Part shown: piece after piece, positions 18,766 through 29,627 of the stretch
Layout of the letters: the number at the start of each line of letters is the position of its first letter
Numbering within the stretch: position 1 is the first letter of the stretch
Assembly: GCA_001725325.1 (NCBI GenBank)
Contig: MEFY01000002.1
Span: 186,001 to 250,000 of the forward strand
DNA from: Leifsonia sp. SCN 70-46
GTDB taxonomy: Bacteria; Actinomycetota; Actinomycetes; Actinomycetales; Microbacteriaceae
Direction of reading: 5' to 3'
DNA: 64,000 nucleotides
The notes under the pieces: model-generated
What the model was told of the DNA's origin: nothing
What the model saw: the letters and a program-made list of their open reading frames with translations, nothing else
Databases searched by the model: none
Made by a program: the position numbers and the translations under genes

Positions 18766-19599
18766 CTAGGCGATCGGTACGGGCACGACGCCGAACGGCG
18801 CGAGCCCTGCGGCCCCGCCGTCCTCCGCCGTGAGCACCCACACGCCGCCCGCGTGCACGGCCACCGAGTGCTCCCAGTGCGCGGCGTCGGAGCCGTCGTC
18901 GGTCGCGACCGTCCAGTCGTCGGCGAGGATGTGGCTGTCGACTCCCCCGCCCGTGACCATCGGCTCGATCGCGACGACGAGGCCAGGCCGCACGTGGGGC
19001 CCGGAGGGCCGCACGCGGAAGTTGTACACCGGCGGATCCTCGTGCATCGACCTGCCGATGCCGTGGCCCACGTAGTCCTCGATGATGCCGTACTCGCCGC
19101 GGGAGTCGACCGCGTCCTCGATGGCGCCGCCGATGTCGTTGAGCCGGCGCGCGGTCGCGAGGCTCGCGATGCCCGCCCACAGGGCGTGCTCCGTCGCATC
19201 CGCGAGCGCCTGCCGCTCGGCCACGAGCTCGGGACGGGACGGGTCGGGCACGACGACCGTGATCGCCGCGTCGCCGTTCCAGCCGTCGACCTCGGCACCG
19301 CTGTCGACGGACACGATGTCGCCGGGCTGCAGCACGCGGTCGCCGGGCACGCCGTGCACGATCTCGTCGTTGACCGACACGCACAGCGTGTGGCGGTAGC
19401 CGGGCTCCTTCATGAAGTTCGGCACGCCGCCGGCCCCGCGGATGGTCCGCTCGGCTATCGCGTCGAGCTCGAGCGTCGTCACGCCCGCGCGGATCGCGGC
19501 GCGCACCGCGGCGAGCGACGCCGCCGTCACGACGCCCGGCCGCACCATGAGGCGCAGCTCGTCGGGCGTCTTGTAGATGCGCGCGCCGCCGAAGCCCAC
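18766..19599 (-). CDS. map: type I methionine aminopeptidase
   Basis: 277 aa. Removes the initiator Met from new proteins. Metal ligands lie in VDSGAEVDGWNGDAAITV (two Asp), GHGIGRSMHEDPPV (His) and AIEPMV (Glu), plus a Glu near the end. The start is GTG at 19599 (MGFGGARIYKTPDELRLM), 2 nt after the adk stop. secY–adk–map is the expected order. Confidence 0.95.
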   Translation of the reverse strand: MGFGGARIYKTPDELRLMVRPGVVTAASLAAVRAAIRAGVTTLELDAIAERTIRGAGGVPNFMKEPGYRHTLCVSVNDEIVHGVPGDRVLQPGDIVSVDSGAEVDGWNGDAAITVVVPDPSRPELVAERQALADATEHALWAGIASLATARRLNDIGGAIEDAVDSRGEYGIIEDYVGHGIGRSMHEDPPVYNFRVRPSGPHVRPGLVVAIEPMVTGGGVDSHILADDWTVATDDGSDAAHWEHSVAVHAGGVWVLTAEDGGAAGLAPFGVVPVPIA

Positions 19600-19601
19600 G
19601 G

Positions 19602-20201
19602 TCAGCGGGTCGCGGCGTCCGGTGCGGCGATGCCGCGCGCGGCGAGGGCCGAGGTGATGCGGCCCGTGACCTCGTCGATCGCGCCGATGGCGTCGATCGC
19701 CACGAGCATCCCGCGACCGTCGTAGACGTCGATGAGCGGCTCGGTCTGCTGGCGGTAGACCTCGAGGCGGTGGCGCACCACGGCCTCGTCGTCGTCGCTG
19801 CGGCCCTGCTCTGCGGCGCGCAGGCGCAGGCGCTCCACGACGATGTCGGGGTCGGCGACGAGCTCGACGACCGCGTCGAGGGCCGCGCCGTGGCCGGCGA
19901 GAAACTCGTCGAGCTCGCGCACCTGGTCCTGCGTGCGCGGGTAGCCGTCGAGCAGGAACCCGGAGGCGCAGTCGGCCTCCTCGAGCCTGTCGCGGATGAG
20001 CGCGTTCGTCAGGGAGTCGGGCACGTTGTCACCGGCGTCCATGAACGCCTTGGCCTTCTTGCCCAGCTCGGTCTCGTTCTTGACGTTGCTGCGGAAGATG
20101 TCGCCCGTCGAGATCGCGGGAATCGAGAACAGCTCGGCGAGGCGTACTGCCTGCGTTCCCTTTCCTGCGCCCGGCGGTCCGATGAGCAGGAGCCGGGTCA
20201 A
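19602..20201 (-). CDS. adk: adenylate kinase
   Basis: 199 aa, the short form without a zinc lid, common in actinobacteria. It interconverts AMP+ATP and 2 ADP. P-loop GPPGAGKGT at residues 8–16, then [24 protein letters not shown] and a short lid region with [18 protein letters not shown]. The ATG overlaps the secY stop by 4 bp. Confidence 0.97.
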   Translation of the reverse strand: MTRLLLIGPPGAGKGTQAVRLAELFSIPAISTGDIFRSNVKNETELGKKAKAFMDAGDNVPDSLTNALIRDRLEEADCASGFLLDGYPRTQDQVRELDEFLAGHGAALDAVVELVADPDIVVERLRLRAAEQGRSDDDEAVVRHRLEVYRQQTEPLIDVYDGRGMLVAIDAIGAIDEVTGRITSALAARGIAAPDAATR

Positions 20202-21535
20202 CGGAGAAGACCCTCGTAATGGCGCTGCTGCAACTGGGAATCGATCTGCTTCACGGTCTCCAACCCAACTCCGACGATGATGAGGATGCTCGCCCCACCG
20301 AACGGGAAGTTGGTGTTGGCACCCACGAGTACGAGGGCGATGAGCGGGATCAGGGCGATGAGCCCCAGGTACAGCGAGCCAGGAAGGGTCACGCGCGTGA
20401 GCACGTAGTCGAGATACTCGGCCGTGGGACGGCCTGCACGGATGCCCGGGATGAAGCCTCCGTACTTCTTCATGTTATCGGCGACTTCCTCCGGGTTGAA
20501 GGTGATCGCGACGTAGAAGTAGGTGAAGCCCACGATGAGCAGGAAGTACAGCAGCATGTAGAGCGGGTGGTCGCCCTTGGTGAGGTACGTCTGGATCCAG
20601 GTGACCCACTCGGCGGGCGCCTGGCCCGTGGCGGGCTGGTTGAACTGCGCGATGAGGGCGGGCAGGTAGAGCAGCGACGAGGCGAAGATGACGGGCACGA
20701 CGCCGGCCATGTTGACCTTGATGGGGATGTACGTGTTGTTGCCGCCGTAGGTGCGCCTGCCGACCATGCGCTTCGCGTACTGCACGGGGATGCGCCGCTG
20801 CGACTGCTCGACGAACACGACGGCGCCGACGATGAGCACCCCGATGAGGATGACCGCGATGAAGACCTCGAGGCCGTTCGACTCCTGGATGCTCCAGAGC
20901 GAGCCCGGGAAGCGGGCCGAGATCGACGTGAAGATGAGCAGCGACATGCCGTTGCCGATGCCGCGCTCGGTGATGAGCTCGCCCATCCACATGATGAGGC
21001 CCGTGCCGGCGGTCATCGTGATGACCATGAGCATCACGGCGTACCACGAGTCGTCGGTGATGAGCTGGCTGCACTCGGCCCGGCTGTTGCTCGGGAAGAG
21101 CGCGCCGCTGCGCGCGACCGTGATGAGTGTCGTCGACTGGAGCACGCCCAGCGCGATCGTGAGGTAGCGGGTGTACTGCGTCAGGCGGGACTGGCCGGCC
21201 TGGCCCTCCTTGTAGAGGGTCTCGAAGTGCGGGATGACCACGCGCAGCAGCTGCACGATGATCGACGCCGTGATGTACGGCATGATGCCGAGCGCGAAGA
21301 TCGAGAGCTGCAGGAGCGCCCCGCCGCTGAAGAGGTTGACGAGGTCGTAGAGGCCCGCGGTGCCGGAGCCCGAACCGTCAGCACCCGGCGCGAGGCAGGC
21401 CTGGACGTTGCCGAAGTCGACGAAGGGCGCGGGGATGAACGACCCGAGCCGGAAGAGCGCGACGATGCCGAGCGTGAACCCGATCTTCCTGCGAAGGTCA
21501 GGCGTGCGGAAGATCCGCGCGACAGCTCTGAACAC
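20198..21535 (-). CDS. secY: preprotein translocase subunit SecY
   Basis: 445 aa with ten membrane helices; the central pore of the Sec channel. Signatures include [51 protein letters not shown] and the cytoplasmic loop [15 protein letters not shown]. The start is GTG at 21535 (MFRAVARIF). A 95-bp gap with a perfect hairpin and a -10 box separates it from rplO, so secY–adk–map probably has its own promoter. Confidence 0.97.
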   Translation of the reverse strand: MFRAVARIFRTPDLRRKIGFTLGIVALFRLGSFIPAPFVDFGNVQACLAPGADGSGSGTAGLYDLVNLFSGGALLQLSIFALGIMPYITASIIVQLLRVVIPHFETLYKEGQAGQSRLTQYTRYLTIALGVLQSTTLITVARSGALFPSNSRAECSQLITDDSWYAVMLMVITMTAGTGLIMWMGELITERGIGNGMSLLIFTSISARFPGSLWSIQESNGLEVFIAVILIGVLIVGAVVFVEQSQRRIPVQYAKRMVGRRTYGGNNTYIPIKVNMAGVVPVIFASSLLYLPALIAQFNQPATGQAPAEWVTWIQTYLTKGDHPLYMLLYFLLIVGFTYFYVAITFNPEEVADNMKKYGGFIPGIRAGRPTAEYLDYVLTRVTLPGSLYLGLIALIPLIALVLVGANTNFPFGGASILIIVGVGLETVKQIDSQLQQRHYEGLLR

Positions 21536-21561
21536 AAGGGCCTCCGGCTCTTTAGAAATAC

Positions 21562-21567
21562 AGCTTA
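21562..21567 (-). promoter_or_regulatory. -10 box of secY–adk–map
   Basis: TAAGCT on the minus strand (21567–21562), 26 nt before the secY GTG and just beyond the rplO hairpin. The -35 position falls in the hairpin arm, so the two may interfere. Confidence 0.5.
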
Positions 21568-21578
21568 GGTAATGCAGT

Positions 21579-21607
21579 CGAGCGGGGCTGGTGACCAGCC
21601 CCGCTCG
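21579..21607 (-). terminator. hairpin between rplO and secY
   Basis: CGAGCGGGGCTGG (21579–21591) pairs perfectly with CCAGCCCCGCTCG (21595–21607) around a 3-nt loop, 23 bp after the rplO stop. It probably ends or thins the long ribosomal transcript before secY. Confidence 0.75.
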
Positions 21608-21630
21608 AAACCCCGGTTTGAGGGGGTTAC

Positions 21631-22338
21631 TTACTTGACCGAACCGCCGGCCGCGACGATCTTCTGCTCAGCAGAGCCGGAGACCTTGTCGACCGCAACG
21701 TTCAGCTTAACCGCAATGTCACCGTCGCCGAGAACCTTGACCTTCTCGTTCTTGCGCACGGCACCCTTGGCCACGAGGTCGGCGACGCTGACGTCCCCGC
21801 CCTTCGGGTAGAGCTCGGCGAGCTTCTCGAGGTTGACGACCTGGTACTCGACGCGGAACGGGTTCTTGAACCCGCGCAGCTTGGGCTGGCGCATCACGAA
21901 GTTCAGGTTGCCGCCCTCGAAGCCGGGACGGACCTGGTAGCGCGCCTTGGTTCCCTTGGTACCGCGACCGGCGGTCTTGCCCTTGGAGCCCTCACCGCGG
22001 CCGACACGGGTCTTGTCCTTCTTCGCGCCGGGAGCCGGGCGGAGGTGGTGGACCTTGAGCACCTGCGGGCGCGACACGGAGTCGGCCTGCGGGGCCTTCT
22101 TCGCCGGAGCGGCCTTGGCGGCGGGCGCCTTGGCAGCAGCGGTGTCGTCGGACTTGGCGGCAGCGGCCTTGGCCGGAGCCTTGGCGGCCGGAGCCTTCTC
22201 GGCGGCCGGCTTCGCAGCGGCGGCCTTCGCGGCAGCTGCAGCCTTGGGGGCGGCAGCCTTCGCCGGAGCCTTCTCCGCAGCGGGCTTGGCGGCGGCCTTG
22301 GGGGCAGCAGCCTTCTTGGGAGTGGTTTCGTCAGCCAT
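21631..22338 (-). CDS. rplO: 50S ribosomal protein L15 with long Ala/Lys/Pro N-terminal extension
   Basis: 235 aa against about 145 usual. The L15 body starts near [20 protein letters not shown] (about residue 87) and includes [20 protein letters not shown] and [20 protein letters not shown]. Residues 1–86 are almost only Ala, Lys and Pro ([17 protein letters not shown] repeats), like a histone-H1 tail, probably disordered and nucleic-acid-binding. No internal ATG marks a shorter start, and the first ATG is coupled to the rpmD stop by TAATG, so the extension is likely translated. Confidence 0.95.
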   Translation of the reverse strand: MADETTPKKAAAPKAAAKPAAEKAPAKAAAPKAAAAAKAAAAKPAAEKAPAAKAPAKAAAAKSDDTAAAKAPAAKAAPAKKAPQADSVSRPQVLKVHHLRPAPGAKKDKTRVGRGEGSKGKTAGRGTKGTKARYQVRPGFEGGNLNFVMRQPKLRGFKNPFRVEYQVVNLEKLAELYPKGGDVSVADLVAKGAVRKNEKVKVLGDGDIAVKLNVAVDKVSGSAEQKIVAAGGSVK

Positions 22339-22523
22339 TAGTCAATCTCCTCGACCTTGACGAGGTGGGCGACCGTGCGCACGTAGCCACGGTTCTGCTT
22401 GTTGTCCTCACGAACAGTGACGTCACCGATGCGGTGCAGGCCGAGGCTGCGCAGGGTGTCGCGCATGTTCTGCTTCTCACTGATCTTGGACTTGATCTGG
22501 GTCACCTTCAGGCGCGCGGCCAT
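22338..22523 (-). CDS. rpmD: 50S ribosomal protein L30
   Basis: 61 aa, normal. Shows [36 protein letters not shown] and ends HLVKVEEID. The ATG overlaps the rpsE stop (TGATG), and its stop overlaps the rplO start. Confidence 0.97.
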   Translation of the reverse strand: MAARLKVTQIKSKISEKQNMRDTLRSLGLHRIGDVTVREDNKQNRGYVRTVAHLVKVEEID

Positions 22524-23209
22524 CAGACACCTGCCTTCGCTTCGGCCTCTGCACGCAGCAGACGAGCCGGGACGACGTGCTCGACGTCGAGGCCGCGGCG
22601 CGCGGCGACCGCACGGGGCTCCTCGAGCTGCTTGAGGGCAGCGACCGTCGCGTGCACGATGTTGATCGTGTTCGACGACCCGAGCGACTTGCTCAGGACG
22701 TCGTGGATGCCCGCGCACTCGAGCACGGCGCGGACCGGGCCACCGGCGATAACACCGGTACCGGCGGACGCGGGGCGCAGCAGCACGACGCCGGCAGCGG
22801 CCTCGCCCTGCACCGGGTGCGGGATCGACTGGGCGACGCGGGGGACGCGGAAGAAGTTCTTCTTCGCCTCCTCGACACCCTTCGAGATGGCGGTGGGAAC
22901 CTCGCGCGCCTTGCCGTAGCCGACGCCGACGAGCCCGTTGCCGTCACCGACGACCACGAGGGCGGTGAAGCTGAAGCGACGACCACCCTTCACGACCTTC
23001 GACACGCGGTTGATGGTCACGACGCGCTCCAGGAACTGGCTCTTCTCCGCGTCGCGGGCGTTGCCGCGGTCACGGTTCGGGTTGCGCTCGCGACCGCCAC
23101 GGCGGGCCTCGCGGGGCTCGTTCGTGACGTCGGTGGCGGGGGCGTCGGTGGTGACGGCCTCAGTGGTCTCAGCCACGGTCTGCTCCTCGTTCGTAGTTGC
23201 GTCGGTCAC
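22523..23209 (-). CDS. rpsE: 30S ribosomal protein S5 with N-terminal extension
   Basis: 228 aa. The first ~55 residues are a Thr/Glu-rich then Arg-rich tail ([14 protein letters not shown]). The S5 core follows: [40 protein letters not shown] and the late [16 protein letters not shown]5 shapes decoding accuracy. GTG start overlaps the rplR stop (GTGA). Confidence 0.97.
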   Translation of the reverse strand: MTDATTNEEQTVAETTEAVTTDAPATDVTNEPREARRGGRERNPNRDRGNARDAEKSQFLERVVTINRVSKVVKGGRRFSFTALVVVGDGNGLVGVGYGKAREVPTAISKGVEEAKKNFFRVPRVAQSIPHPVQGEAAAGVVLLRPASAGTGVIAGGPVRAVLECAGIHDVLSKSLGSSNTINIVHATVAALKQLEEPRAVAARRGLDVEHVVPARLLRAEAEAKAGV

Positions 23210-23577
23210 AGGTCCAGACCTGCCTCGCGCGCTCCGTCGGCGATCGCAGCGACGCGTCCGGCGTAGCGGTTGCCGCCACGGTCGAACACGACAGCCTCGA
23301 CGCCTGCCTTCTTGGCACGCTCGGCGACGAGCTCGCCGACCTTGCGCGCCTTGGCCGTCTTGTCACCGTCGAAGGTGCGCATGTCGGCCTCGAGGGTCGA
23401 CGCGCTCGCGAGGGTGTGTCCCTTGGAGTCATCCACGACCTGCACGAAGACGTGACGGGCCGAGCGGGTGACGACCAGGCGCGGACGCGCCTCGGTGCCG
23501 ATGACCTTCTTGCGAAGGCGGGCGTGCCTGCGGCCCTTTGCGGCCGACTTGCTCTTACCTCTGGTTCCGAGACCCAT
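23206..23577 (-). CDS. rplR: 50S ribosomal protein L18
   Basis: 123 aa. Binds 5S rRNA with L5. Shows [59 protein letters not shown] and ends EAGLDL. 2 nt after rplF. Confidence 0.97.
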   Translation of the reverse strand: MGLGTRGKSKSAAKGRRHARLRKKVIGTEARPRLVVTRSARHVFVQVVDDSKGHTLASASTLEADMRTFDGDKTAKARKVGELVAERAKKAGVEAVVFDRGGNRYAGRVAAIADGAREAGLDL

Positions 23578-23579
23578 GA

Positions 23580-24116
23580 TTACTTACCACTCTTTCCGGC
23601 CTTGCGGCGGACTACCTCGCCGGCGTACCGCACGCCCTTGCCCTTGTAGGGCTCGGGCTTGCGCAGCTTGCGAATGTTGGCCGCGACCTCGCCGACGGCC
23701 TGCTTGTCGATGCCGCTGACGGTCAGCTTGTTGTTGCCCTCCACCGTGAAGCTGATGCCCTGGGGCGGGTCAACCGTGATGGGGTGCGAGTATCCGAGCG
23801 CGAACTCGATGGAGGCGCCCTTGGCGGCGACGCGGTAGCCGGTGCCGACCACCTCTAGGCCCTTCGAGTAGCCCTCGGTGACGCCGACGATCTGGTTGGC
23901 GATGAGGGTACGCGTGAGGCCGTGGAGCGAGCGCGACTCGCGCTCGTCGTCGGGACGGGTGACGAGCACCTGGCCGTCCTCGAGGGCGACCGCGATGGGC
24001 GTGCGGACGACGAGCGTCAGCTCGCCCTTCGGGCCCTTGACGGCGACGGACTGGCCGTCGATCTTCACCTCGACGCCGCTGGGGACGTCGATGGGGAGTC
24101 TTCCGATTCGTGACAT
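23580..24116 (-). CDS. rplF: 50S ribosomal protein L6
   Basis: 178 aa. Two-domain protein near the factor-binding site. [20 protein letters not shown] at the start and the C-terminal signature [20 protein letters not shown]. 6 nt after rpsH. Confidence 0.98.
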   Translation of the reverse strand: MSRIGRLPIDVPSGVEVKIDGQSVAVKGPKGELTLVVRTPIAVALEDGQVLVTRPDDERESRSLHGLTRTLIANQIVGVTEGYSKGLEVVGTGYRVAAKGASIEFALGYSHPITVDPPQGISFTVEGNNKLTVSGIDKQAVGEVAANIRKLRKPEPYKGKGVRYAGEVVRRKAGKSGK

Positions 24117-24122
24117 GACGGG

Positions 24123-24521
24123 TTACCACACGTAGGCGAGGACTTCCCCACCCACGCCCTTCGAGGTCGCCTCTTTGTCGGTCAGCAGACCGGAGGAGGT
24201 GGACAGGATGGCGACGCCGAGCCCGCCGAGGACCTTGGGGATCTCGGTGGACTTCGCGTAGACGCGCAGGCCGGGCTTCGACACGCGCTTGATGCCCACG
24301 AAGGAGCGCTCGCGGTTCGGGCCGTACTTGAGGTCGATGGTCAGGGTCTGGCCCACGCGGGCGTCCTCGACCTTCCACGCGGAGATGTAGCCCTCGGTCT
24401 TGAGGATCTCGGCGATGTGCGCCTTGAGCTTGCTGTTCGGCAGCGAGACGCTGTCGTGGTACGCCGAGTTGGCGTTGCGGAGCCGCGTGAGCAGGTCCGC
24501 GACCGGGTCGGTCATTGTCAT
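24123..24521 (-). CDS. rpsH: 30S ribosomal protein S8
   Basis: 132 aa. S8 binds the centre of 16S rRNA and is the spc-operon repressor in E. coli. Shows [20 protein letters not shown] and [20 protein letters not shown]. It is 69 bp after rplE; the rpsN gene often found there is absent. Confidence 0.97.
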   Translation of the reverse strand: MTMTDPVADLLTRLRNANSAYHDSVSLPNSKLKAHIAEILKTEGYISAWKVEDARVGQTLTIDLKYGPNRERSFVGIKRVSKPGLRVYAKSTEIPKVLGGLGVAILSTSSGLLTDKEATSKGVGGEVLAYVW

Positions 24522-24590
24522 GATGTGTGTCTTTTCTCGTCTGGTTTCGACTCCCGGTACACCGGGGCCGACCTGGACGCTAGGTGGTGC

Positions 24591-25190
24591 TTAGTTGGCG
24601 GTGTTCTCGGCCGTGCGGAACGGGAAGCCCAGCGCCTTGAGCAGCGCGCGGCCCTCGTCGTCCGTCTTCGCGGTGGTCACGACGGTGATGTCGAAACCAC
24701 GCACGCGGTCGATCTTGTCCTGGTCGATCTCGTGGAACATCGACTGCTCCGTGAGGCCGAACGTGTAGTTGCCGTGACCGTCGAACTGGCGGTCGGACAG
24801 GCCGCGGAAGTCGCGGATGCGGGGAAGCGCGAGCGTCACGAGACGGTCGAGGAACTCCCACGCGCGGTCGCCGCGCAGCGTGACGTGGGCGCCGATGGGC
24901 TGGCCCTCACGCAGCTTGAACTGGGCGATGGACTTGCGGGCGTTCGTCACCTGCGGCTTCTGGCCGGTGATGGCCGTGAGGTCCTTGACCGCGCCGTCGA
25001 TGATCTTGCCGTCACGGGCCGCCTCGCCGACACCGGTGTTGACGACGACCTTCACGAGGCCCGGCACCTGGTGCGGGTTCGTGAAGCCGAAGTCCTTGGT
25101 GAGCTGCGCGACGATCTCGTTGCGGTACTTCTGCTTGAGGCGCGGCTGGGTCTTGCCAGCCGGCGCGGCAGCGGTAGCGGTGTCAGTCAT
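24591..25190 (-). CDS. rplE: 50S ribosomal protein L5
   Basis: 199 aa, with a short extra Ala-rich N-terminus. L5 binds 5S rRNA. Shows [57 protein letters not shown] and the end [12 protein letters not shown]. Its ATG overlaps the rplX stop. Confidence 0.98.
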   Translation of the reverse strand: MTDTATAAAPAGKTQPRLKQKYRNEIVAQLTKDFGFTNPHQVPGLVKVVVNTGVGEAARDGKIIDGAVKDLTAITGQKPQVTNARKSIAQFKLREGQPIGAHVTLRGDRAWEFLDRLVTLALPRIRDFRGLSDRQFDGHGNYTFGLTEQSMFHEIDQDKIDRVRGFDITVVTTAKTDDEGRALLKALGFPFRTAENTAN

Positions 25191-25600
25191 TACTCGGCGT
25201 CCTCTGCGGCGGGCTTCTCAGCCGCCTTCTTGGTCGTGGCCTTGACGGCCTTCTTGCCCTCGGCGCGACGCGACTTCTTGAAGAAACGCACGCGCGTGGT
25301 CTTGCCACGGTCGTCCGTCTCGACGCGGAAGCCCACGCGTGCCGGCTGCTTGGTGTCGGGGTCGACGAGCGCCACGTTCGACACGTGGATGGGTGCCTCG
25401 TGCGTCTCGATGCCGCCGGTCTTGGTGCCGCGCTGGGTCTGGCCGACCTTGATGTGCTTGGTGACGAAGTTGACACCCTCCACGATCACGCGGTCGCCCT
25501 GGACGCCGATGACGCGACCCTGCTTGCCACGGTCGCCACCGCGGGCCTGCGAGGGCCCCGTGATGACCTGGACGAGGTCGTCCTTGCGAATGTTTGCCAT
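25190..25600 (-). CDS. rplX: 50S ribosomal protein L24
   Basis: 136 aa, with a Lys/Ala/Glu C-terminal tail of about 25 residues ([19 protein letters not shown]). Core: [39 protein letters not shown]. Assembly initiator near the tunnel exit. 3 nt after rplN. Confidence 0.97.
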   Translation of the reverse strand: MANIRKDDLVQVITGPSQARGGDRGKQGRVIGVQGDRVIVEGVNFVTKHIKVGQTQRGTKTGGIETHEAPIHVSNVALVDPDTKQPARVGFRVETDDRGKTTRVRFFKKSRRAEGKKAVKATTKKAAEKPAAEDAE

Positions 25601-25603
25601 GGG

Positions 25604-25972
25604 TTACAGCACCTCCGGTGCCAGCGAGATGATCTTCATGAACTTCTTGTCACGAAGCTCGCGGCCGACCGGCCCGAAGATGCGGGTACCGCGGGGGTCC
25701 CCGTCGCCCTTCAGGATGACGGCAGCGTTCTCGTCGAACTTGATGTACGAACCGTCGGGACGACGGGTCTGCTTGACGACGCGCACGATGACGGCCTTGA
25801 CCACATCGCCCTTCTTGACGTTTCCGCCGGGGATCGCGTCCTTGACCGTGGCGACGATGACGTCGCCGAGGCCCGCGTAACGACGGCCGGAGCCGCCGAG
25901 CACGCGGATCGTGAGGAGCTCCTTGGCGCCGGTGTTGTCGGCGACCTTGACTCGGGATTCCTGCTGAAGCAT
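25604..25972 (-). CDS. rplN: 50S ribosomal protein L14
   Basis: 122 aa, highly conserved interface protein. [40 protein letters not shown], and the end [10 protein letters not shown]. 3 nt after rpsQ. Confidence 0.98.
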   Translation of the reverse strand: MLQQESRVKVADNTGAKELLTIRVLGGSGRRYAGLGDVIVATVKDAIPGGNVKKGDVVKAVIVRVVKQTRRPDGSYIKFDENAAVILKGDGDPRGTRIFGPVGRELRDKKFMKIISLAPEVL

Positions 25973-25975
25973 GAG

Positions 25976-26272
25976 CTACTTCGCCTTCTCGAGGATCTCG
26001 ACCAGGCGCCAGCGCTTGGAGGCGCTGAGCGGACGGGTCTCGCTGATGACGACGAGGTCGCCGATGCCGGCCGAGTTGGCCTCATCGTGCGCCTTCACCT
26101 TGGAGGTGCGGCGGATGACCTTGCCGTACAGGGGGTGCTTAACGCGGTCCTCGACCTCGACGACGATGGTCTTCTCCATCTTGTCGCTGGTCACGTAGCC
26201 GCGACGGGTCTTGCGGTAACCGCGGGCGAGCTCGGCGGTCTCCTCGACCTTCTTAGCTTCTACCTTGGCCAT
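25976..26272 (-). CDS. rpsQ: 30S ribosomal protein S17
   Basis: 98 aa, with a short Lys/Glu-rich N-terminal extension ([20 protein letters not shown]). OB-fold core: [40 protein letters not shown]. 2 nt after rpmC. Confidence 0.97.
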   Translation of the reverse strand: MAKVEAKKVEETAELARGYRKTRRGYVTSDKMEKTIVVEVEDRVKHPLYGKVIRRTSKVKAHDEANSAGIGDLVVISETRPLSASKRWRLVEILEKAK

Positions 26273-26274
26273 GG

Positions 26275-26598
26275 TTACGCCTCCTTCGTCTCATCGGTGA
26301 CCTCGGCCTCGACGGCCTCGGTCTTCTTCGCAGTTGCCTTCTTGGGAGCCTTGGCCGGGGCCTCGACTACCGCGGGGGTCGCCCGGATGCCCAGCTCGCG
26401 CTCACGGATGACCGTGTAGATGCGGGCGATGTCGCGCTTGACAGCGCGGATGCGTCCGTGGCTCTCGAGCTGGCCCGTCGCCGACTGGAAGCGGAGGTTG
26501 AAGAGTTCTTCCTTCGCCTTCTTCAGTTCGTCGACGAGACGCTCGTCTTCAAAGGTGTCGAGCTCCGCGGTGGCGAGCTCCTTGGTGCCGATCGCCAT
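26275..26598 (-). CDS. rpmC: 50S ribosomal protein L29 with extended C-terminus
   Basis: 107 aa against 65–80 usual. The core is [40 protein letters not shown]; the last ~35 residues are Ala/Lys/Glu rich ([20 protein letters not shown]). L29 lines the tunnel exit. ATG overlaps the rplP stop. Confidence 0.96.
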   Translation of the reverse strand: MAIGTKELATAELDTFEDERLVDELKKAKEELFNLRFQSATGQLESHGRIRAVKRDIARIYTVIRERELGIRATPAVVEAPAKAPKKATAKKTEAVEAEVTDETKEA

Positions 26599-27017
26599 TA
26601 CGCGTCGCCCTCCTCGCGCTTGATGATGCGTGCCTTGAGGGGCAGCTTGTGGATTGCACGGGTCATGGCCTCACGAGCGAGCTGCTCGTTGACGCCCGCG
26701 ACCTCGAAGAGGACGCGTCCCGGCTTGATGTTCGCGATCCACCACTCCGGCGAACCCTTACCGGAACCCATGCGGGTCTCGGCGGGCTTCTTGGTGAGCG
26801 GACGGTCGGGGTAGACGTTGATCCACACCTTGCCGCCACGCTTGATATGGCGGGTCATCGCGATACGGGCCGCCTCGATCTGGCGGTTCGTGACATACGC
26901 GGGCGTGAGCGCCTGGATGCCGAACTCGCCGAACGACACGACGGTGCCACCGGTCGCCTGGCCGGAACGGCCGGGGTGGTGCTGCTTGCGGTGCTTGACC
27001 TTACGGGGGATAAGCAT
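26598..27017 (-). CDS. rplP: 50S ribosomal protein L16
   Basis: 139 aa, normal. Needed for A-site tRNA binding. [60 protein letters not shown]. 2 nt after rpsC. Confidence 0.98.
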   Translation of the reverse strand: MLIPRKVKHRKQHHPGRSGQATGGTVVSFGEFGIQALTPAYVTNRQIEAARIAMTRHIKRGGKVWINVYPDRPLTKKPAETRMGSGKGSPEWWIANIKPGRVLFEVAGVNEQLAREAMTRAIHKLPLKARIIKREEGDA

Positions 27018-27019
27018 GG

Positions 27020-27802
27020 TTACGCCTCAACTCCTGCTGCGACCGGTGCGTCGGCCTTGGGGGCCGACGAGCGAGGTGCGCGGTCGCGGCGGTCGCCGCC
27101 ACGGTCGTCACGACGCTCCGGACGGGTGGACTTCTGGTTGGCCTGCTCGCGGGCGAGCTCCTTGTTGGTGATGTCGCCCTTGTAGATCCAGACCTTCACA
27201 CCGATGCGGCCGAACGTCGTCTTGGCCTCGTAGAAGCCGTAGTCGATGTTGGCGCGCAGCGTGTGCAGCGGCACGCGACCCTCGCGGTAGAACTCGGAGC
27301 GGCTCATCTCAGCGCCGCCGAGGCGGCCGGAGACCTGGATGCGGACACCCTTGGCGCCGGCGCGCTGGGCGCCCTGCAGGCCCTTGCGCATCGCGCGGCG
27401 GAAGGCCACACGGGCGGACAGCTGCTCGGCGATGCCCTGCGCGACGAGCTGGGCCTCGGCCTCGGGGTTCTTCACCTCGAGGATGTTGAGCTGGATCTGC
27501 TTGCCCGAGAGCTTCTCGAGGTCGGCGCGGATGCGCTCGGCCTCGGCGCCACGGCGACCGATGACGATGCCGGGGCGCGCCGTGTGGATGTCCACGCGGA
27601 CACGGTCACGGGTGCGCTCGATCTCGATGCGGGCCACGCCGGCACGGTCGAGGGAGGTCTTGAGCAGGTTGCGGATCTTGACATCCTCAGCGACGTAGTC
27701 GCTGTACTTCTGGCCGCTCTTGGTGCTGTCGGAGAACCAGCGCGACACGTGGTCGGTGGTGATTCCCAGACGGAAACCGTAGGGGTTTACCTTCTGTCCC
27801 AT
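27020..27802 (-). CDS. rpsC: 30S ribosomal protein S3
   Basis: 260 aa. [20 protein letters not shown] at the start; KH domain with [20 protein letters not shown]; conserved [17 protein letters not shown]. The last ~45 residues are an Arg/Asp then Ala-rich tail. S3 guards the mRNA entry channel. ATG shares a base with the rplV stop. Confidence 0.98.
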   Translation of the reverse strand: MGQKVNPYGFRLGITTDHVSRWFSDSTKSGQKYSDYVAEDVKIRNLLKTSLDRAGVARIEIERTRDRVRVDIHTARPGIVIGRRGAEAERIRADLEKLSGKQIQLNILEVKNPEAEAQLVAQGIAEQLSARVAFRRAMRKGLQGAQRAGAKGVRIQVSGRLGGAEMSRSEFYREGRVPLHTLRANIDYGFYEAKTTFGRIGVKVWIYKGDITNKELAREQANQKSTRPERRDDRGGDRRDRAPRSSAPKADAPVAAGVEA

Positions 27803-28176
27803 TACTTCTTCCCTGCCTTGACGTCCGCGGGCGTCGCGAGCTTGATCGTGATGTGGCTCGTGCGCTTGAGGATCTGGAACGCGCGTCCCTGTGCACGGGG
27901 CTGGAAGCGCTTGAGCGTGGTGCCCTCGTCGACGAACGCCTCGGAGACGAACAGGTCCTGCTCGTCGAGGTACTCGTTGGAGGCGTCTGCCTTGACCTTC
28001 GCGTTCGCCATGGCGGACGCGACGAGCTTGTAGACGGGCTCGCTCGCACCCTGGGGGGCGAACTTGAGGATCGCGAGAGCCTCGAGCGCCTGCTTGCCGC
28101 GGATCAGGTTGACGACGCGACGGGCCTTGGTGGGCGTGACGCGGATGTGCTTCACGCGGGCGATTGACTCGACCAT
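27802..28176 (-). CDS. rplV: 50S ribosomal protein L22
   Basis: 124 aa. Its long hairpin lines the exit tunnel. [63 protein letters not shown] overlaps the rpsS stop by one base. Confidence 0.98.
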   Translation of the reverse strand: MVESIARVKHIRVTPTKARRVVNLIRGKQALEALAILKFAPQGASEPVYKLVASAMANAKVKADASNEYLDEQDLFVSEAFVDEGTTLKRFQPRAQGRAFQILKRTSHITIKLATPADVKAGKK

Positions 28177-28457
28177 TAGCGGCGACGTCCCTTCTTGTCG
28201 TCCTTCTCGTGTCCACGGAAGGTGCGGGTGGGCGAGAACTCGCCGAGCTTGTGGCCCACCATGGTCTCGGTGACGAACACCGGGATGTGCTTGCGACCGT
28301 CGTGCACCGCGATGGTGTGGCCCAGCATCGCCGGGATGATCATCGAGCGGCGCGACCAGGTCTTGATCACGTTCTTGCTGTTGGCCTCATTCGCCTTCAC
28401 GACCTTCTGCAGCAGGTGGTCGTCGACGAAGGGGCCCTTCTTCAGACTGCGTGGCAT
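28176..28457 (-). CDS. rpsS: 30S ribosomal protein S19
   Basis: 93 aa. [59 protein letters not shown]. Binds the 30S head. 11 nt after rplB. Confidence 0.98.
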   Translation of the reverse strand: MPRSLKKGPFVDDHLLQKVVKANEANSKNVIKTWSRRSMIIPAMLGHTIAVHDGRKHIPVFVTETMVGHKLGEFSPTRTFRGHEKDDKKGRRR

Positions 28458-28468
28458 CTTCTTGACTC

Positions 28469-29308
28469 CTACTTGCGCTTCTTGCCGACGTTGCGGCGGC
28501 GGACGATGAGCTGGTCGCTGGGGAGGTTGCGCTTGCGCGTACGGCCCTCCGCCTGGCCCCAGGGGCTGACGGGGTGACGTCCACCGGACGTCTTGCCCTC
28601 ACCACCACCGTGCGGGTGGTCGACCGGGTTCATGGCGACACCACGCACGGTCGGGCGGACGCCCTTCCAGCGCATGCGGCCGGCCTTGCCCCAGTTGATG
28701 TTCGACTGCTCGGCGTTGCCGACCTCGCCGATCGTGGCGCGGCAGCGCACGTCGACGTTGCGGATCTCGCCCGACGGCAGGCGGAGCTGCGCGTAGGGGC
28801 CGTCCTTGGCGACGAGGCGCACCGAGGCGCCGGCCGAGCGGGCCATCTTCGCGCCGCCACCCGGGCGCAGCTCGATCATGTGGATGACCGTGCCGACGGG
28901 GATGTTGCGCAGCGGGAGGTTGTTGCCCGGCTTGATGTCGGCCGAGGGGCCCGACTCGACGATGTCGCCCTGGTTGAGCTTGTTGGGGGCGATGATGTAG
29001 CGCTTGGTGCCGTCCACGAAGTGCAGGAGCGCGATGCGCGCCGTGCGGTTCGGGTCGTACTCGATCTCGGCGACGCGGGCGTTGATGCCGTCCTTGTCGT
29101 TGCGCTTGAAGTCGATCACGCGGTACTGGCGCTTGTGGCCACCACCGATGTGACGCGTCGTGATGCGGCCGGCGTTGTTGCGGCCACCGGTCTTCGGCAG
29201 CGGGCGCAGCAGCGACTTCTCCGGGGTCGAGCGGGTGATCTCGGCGAAGTCAGCGACCGAGGAACCGCGACGACCGGGGGTCGTGGGCTTGTACTTGCGA
29301 ATAGCCAT
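28469..29308 (-). CDS. rplB: 50S ribosomal protein L2
   Basis: 279 aa, full length. Near the peptidyl-transferase centre. [60 protein letters not shown] with the conserved His. 19 nt after rplW. Confidence 0.98.
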   Translation of the reverse strand: MAIRKYKPTTPGRRGSSVADFAEITRSTPEKSLLRPLPKTGGRNNAGRITTRHIGGGHKRQYRVIDFKRNDKDGINARVAEIEYDPNRTARIALLHFVDGTKRYIIAPNKLNQGDIVESGPSADIKPGNNLPLRNIPVGTVIHMIELRPGGGAKMARSAGASVRLVAKDGPYAQLRLPSGEIRNVDVRCRATIGEVGNAEQSNINWGKAGRMRWKGVRPTVRGVAMNPVDHPHGGGEGKTSGGRHPVSPWGQAEGRTRKRNLPSDQLIVRRRNVGKKRK

Positions 29309-29327
29309 TGTTGTCTCTCCTCAGTCC

Positions 29328-29627
29328 CTAGCCGACAGCCGTGAAGATGTCGATGGAACCGGACTTGAGCGTGACGATCGCACGCTTGGTGTCCTTGCGC
29401 TTGCCGATGCCGAAACGCGTACGGCGGGTCTTGCCCGGACGGTTCAGCGTGTTCACCGATGCCACCTTGACGTTGAAGATCTTCTCGATCGCGAGCTTGA
29501 TCTCGGTCTTGTTGGCGCGGGGGTCCACCTCGAAGGTGTACTTGCCGTCGTCGATGAGGCTGTAGCTCTTCTCCGAGACGACAGGGGCGACGATGATGTC
29601 GCGCGGGTCCTTGTACGTGAGGGTCAT
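29328..29627 (-). CDS. rplW: 50S ribosomal protein L23
   Basis: 99 aa. Docking site for trigger factor and SRP at the tunnel exit. [63 protein letters not shown] overlaps the rplD stop as ATGA. Confidence 0.98.
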   Translation of the reverse strand: MTLTYKDPRDIIVAPVVSEKSYSLIDDGKYTFEVDPRANKTEIKLAIEKIFNVKVASVNTLNRPGKTRRTRFGIGKRKDTKRAIVTLKSGSIDIFTAVG

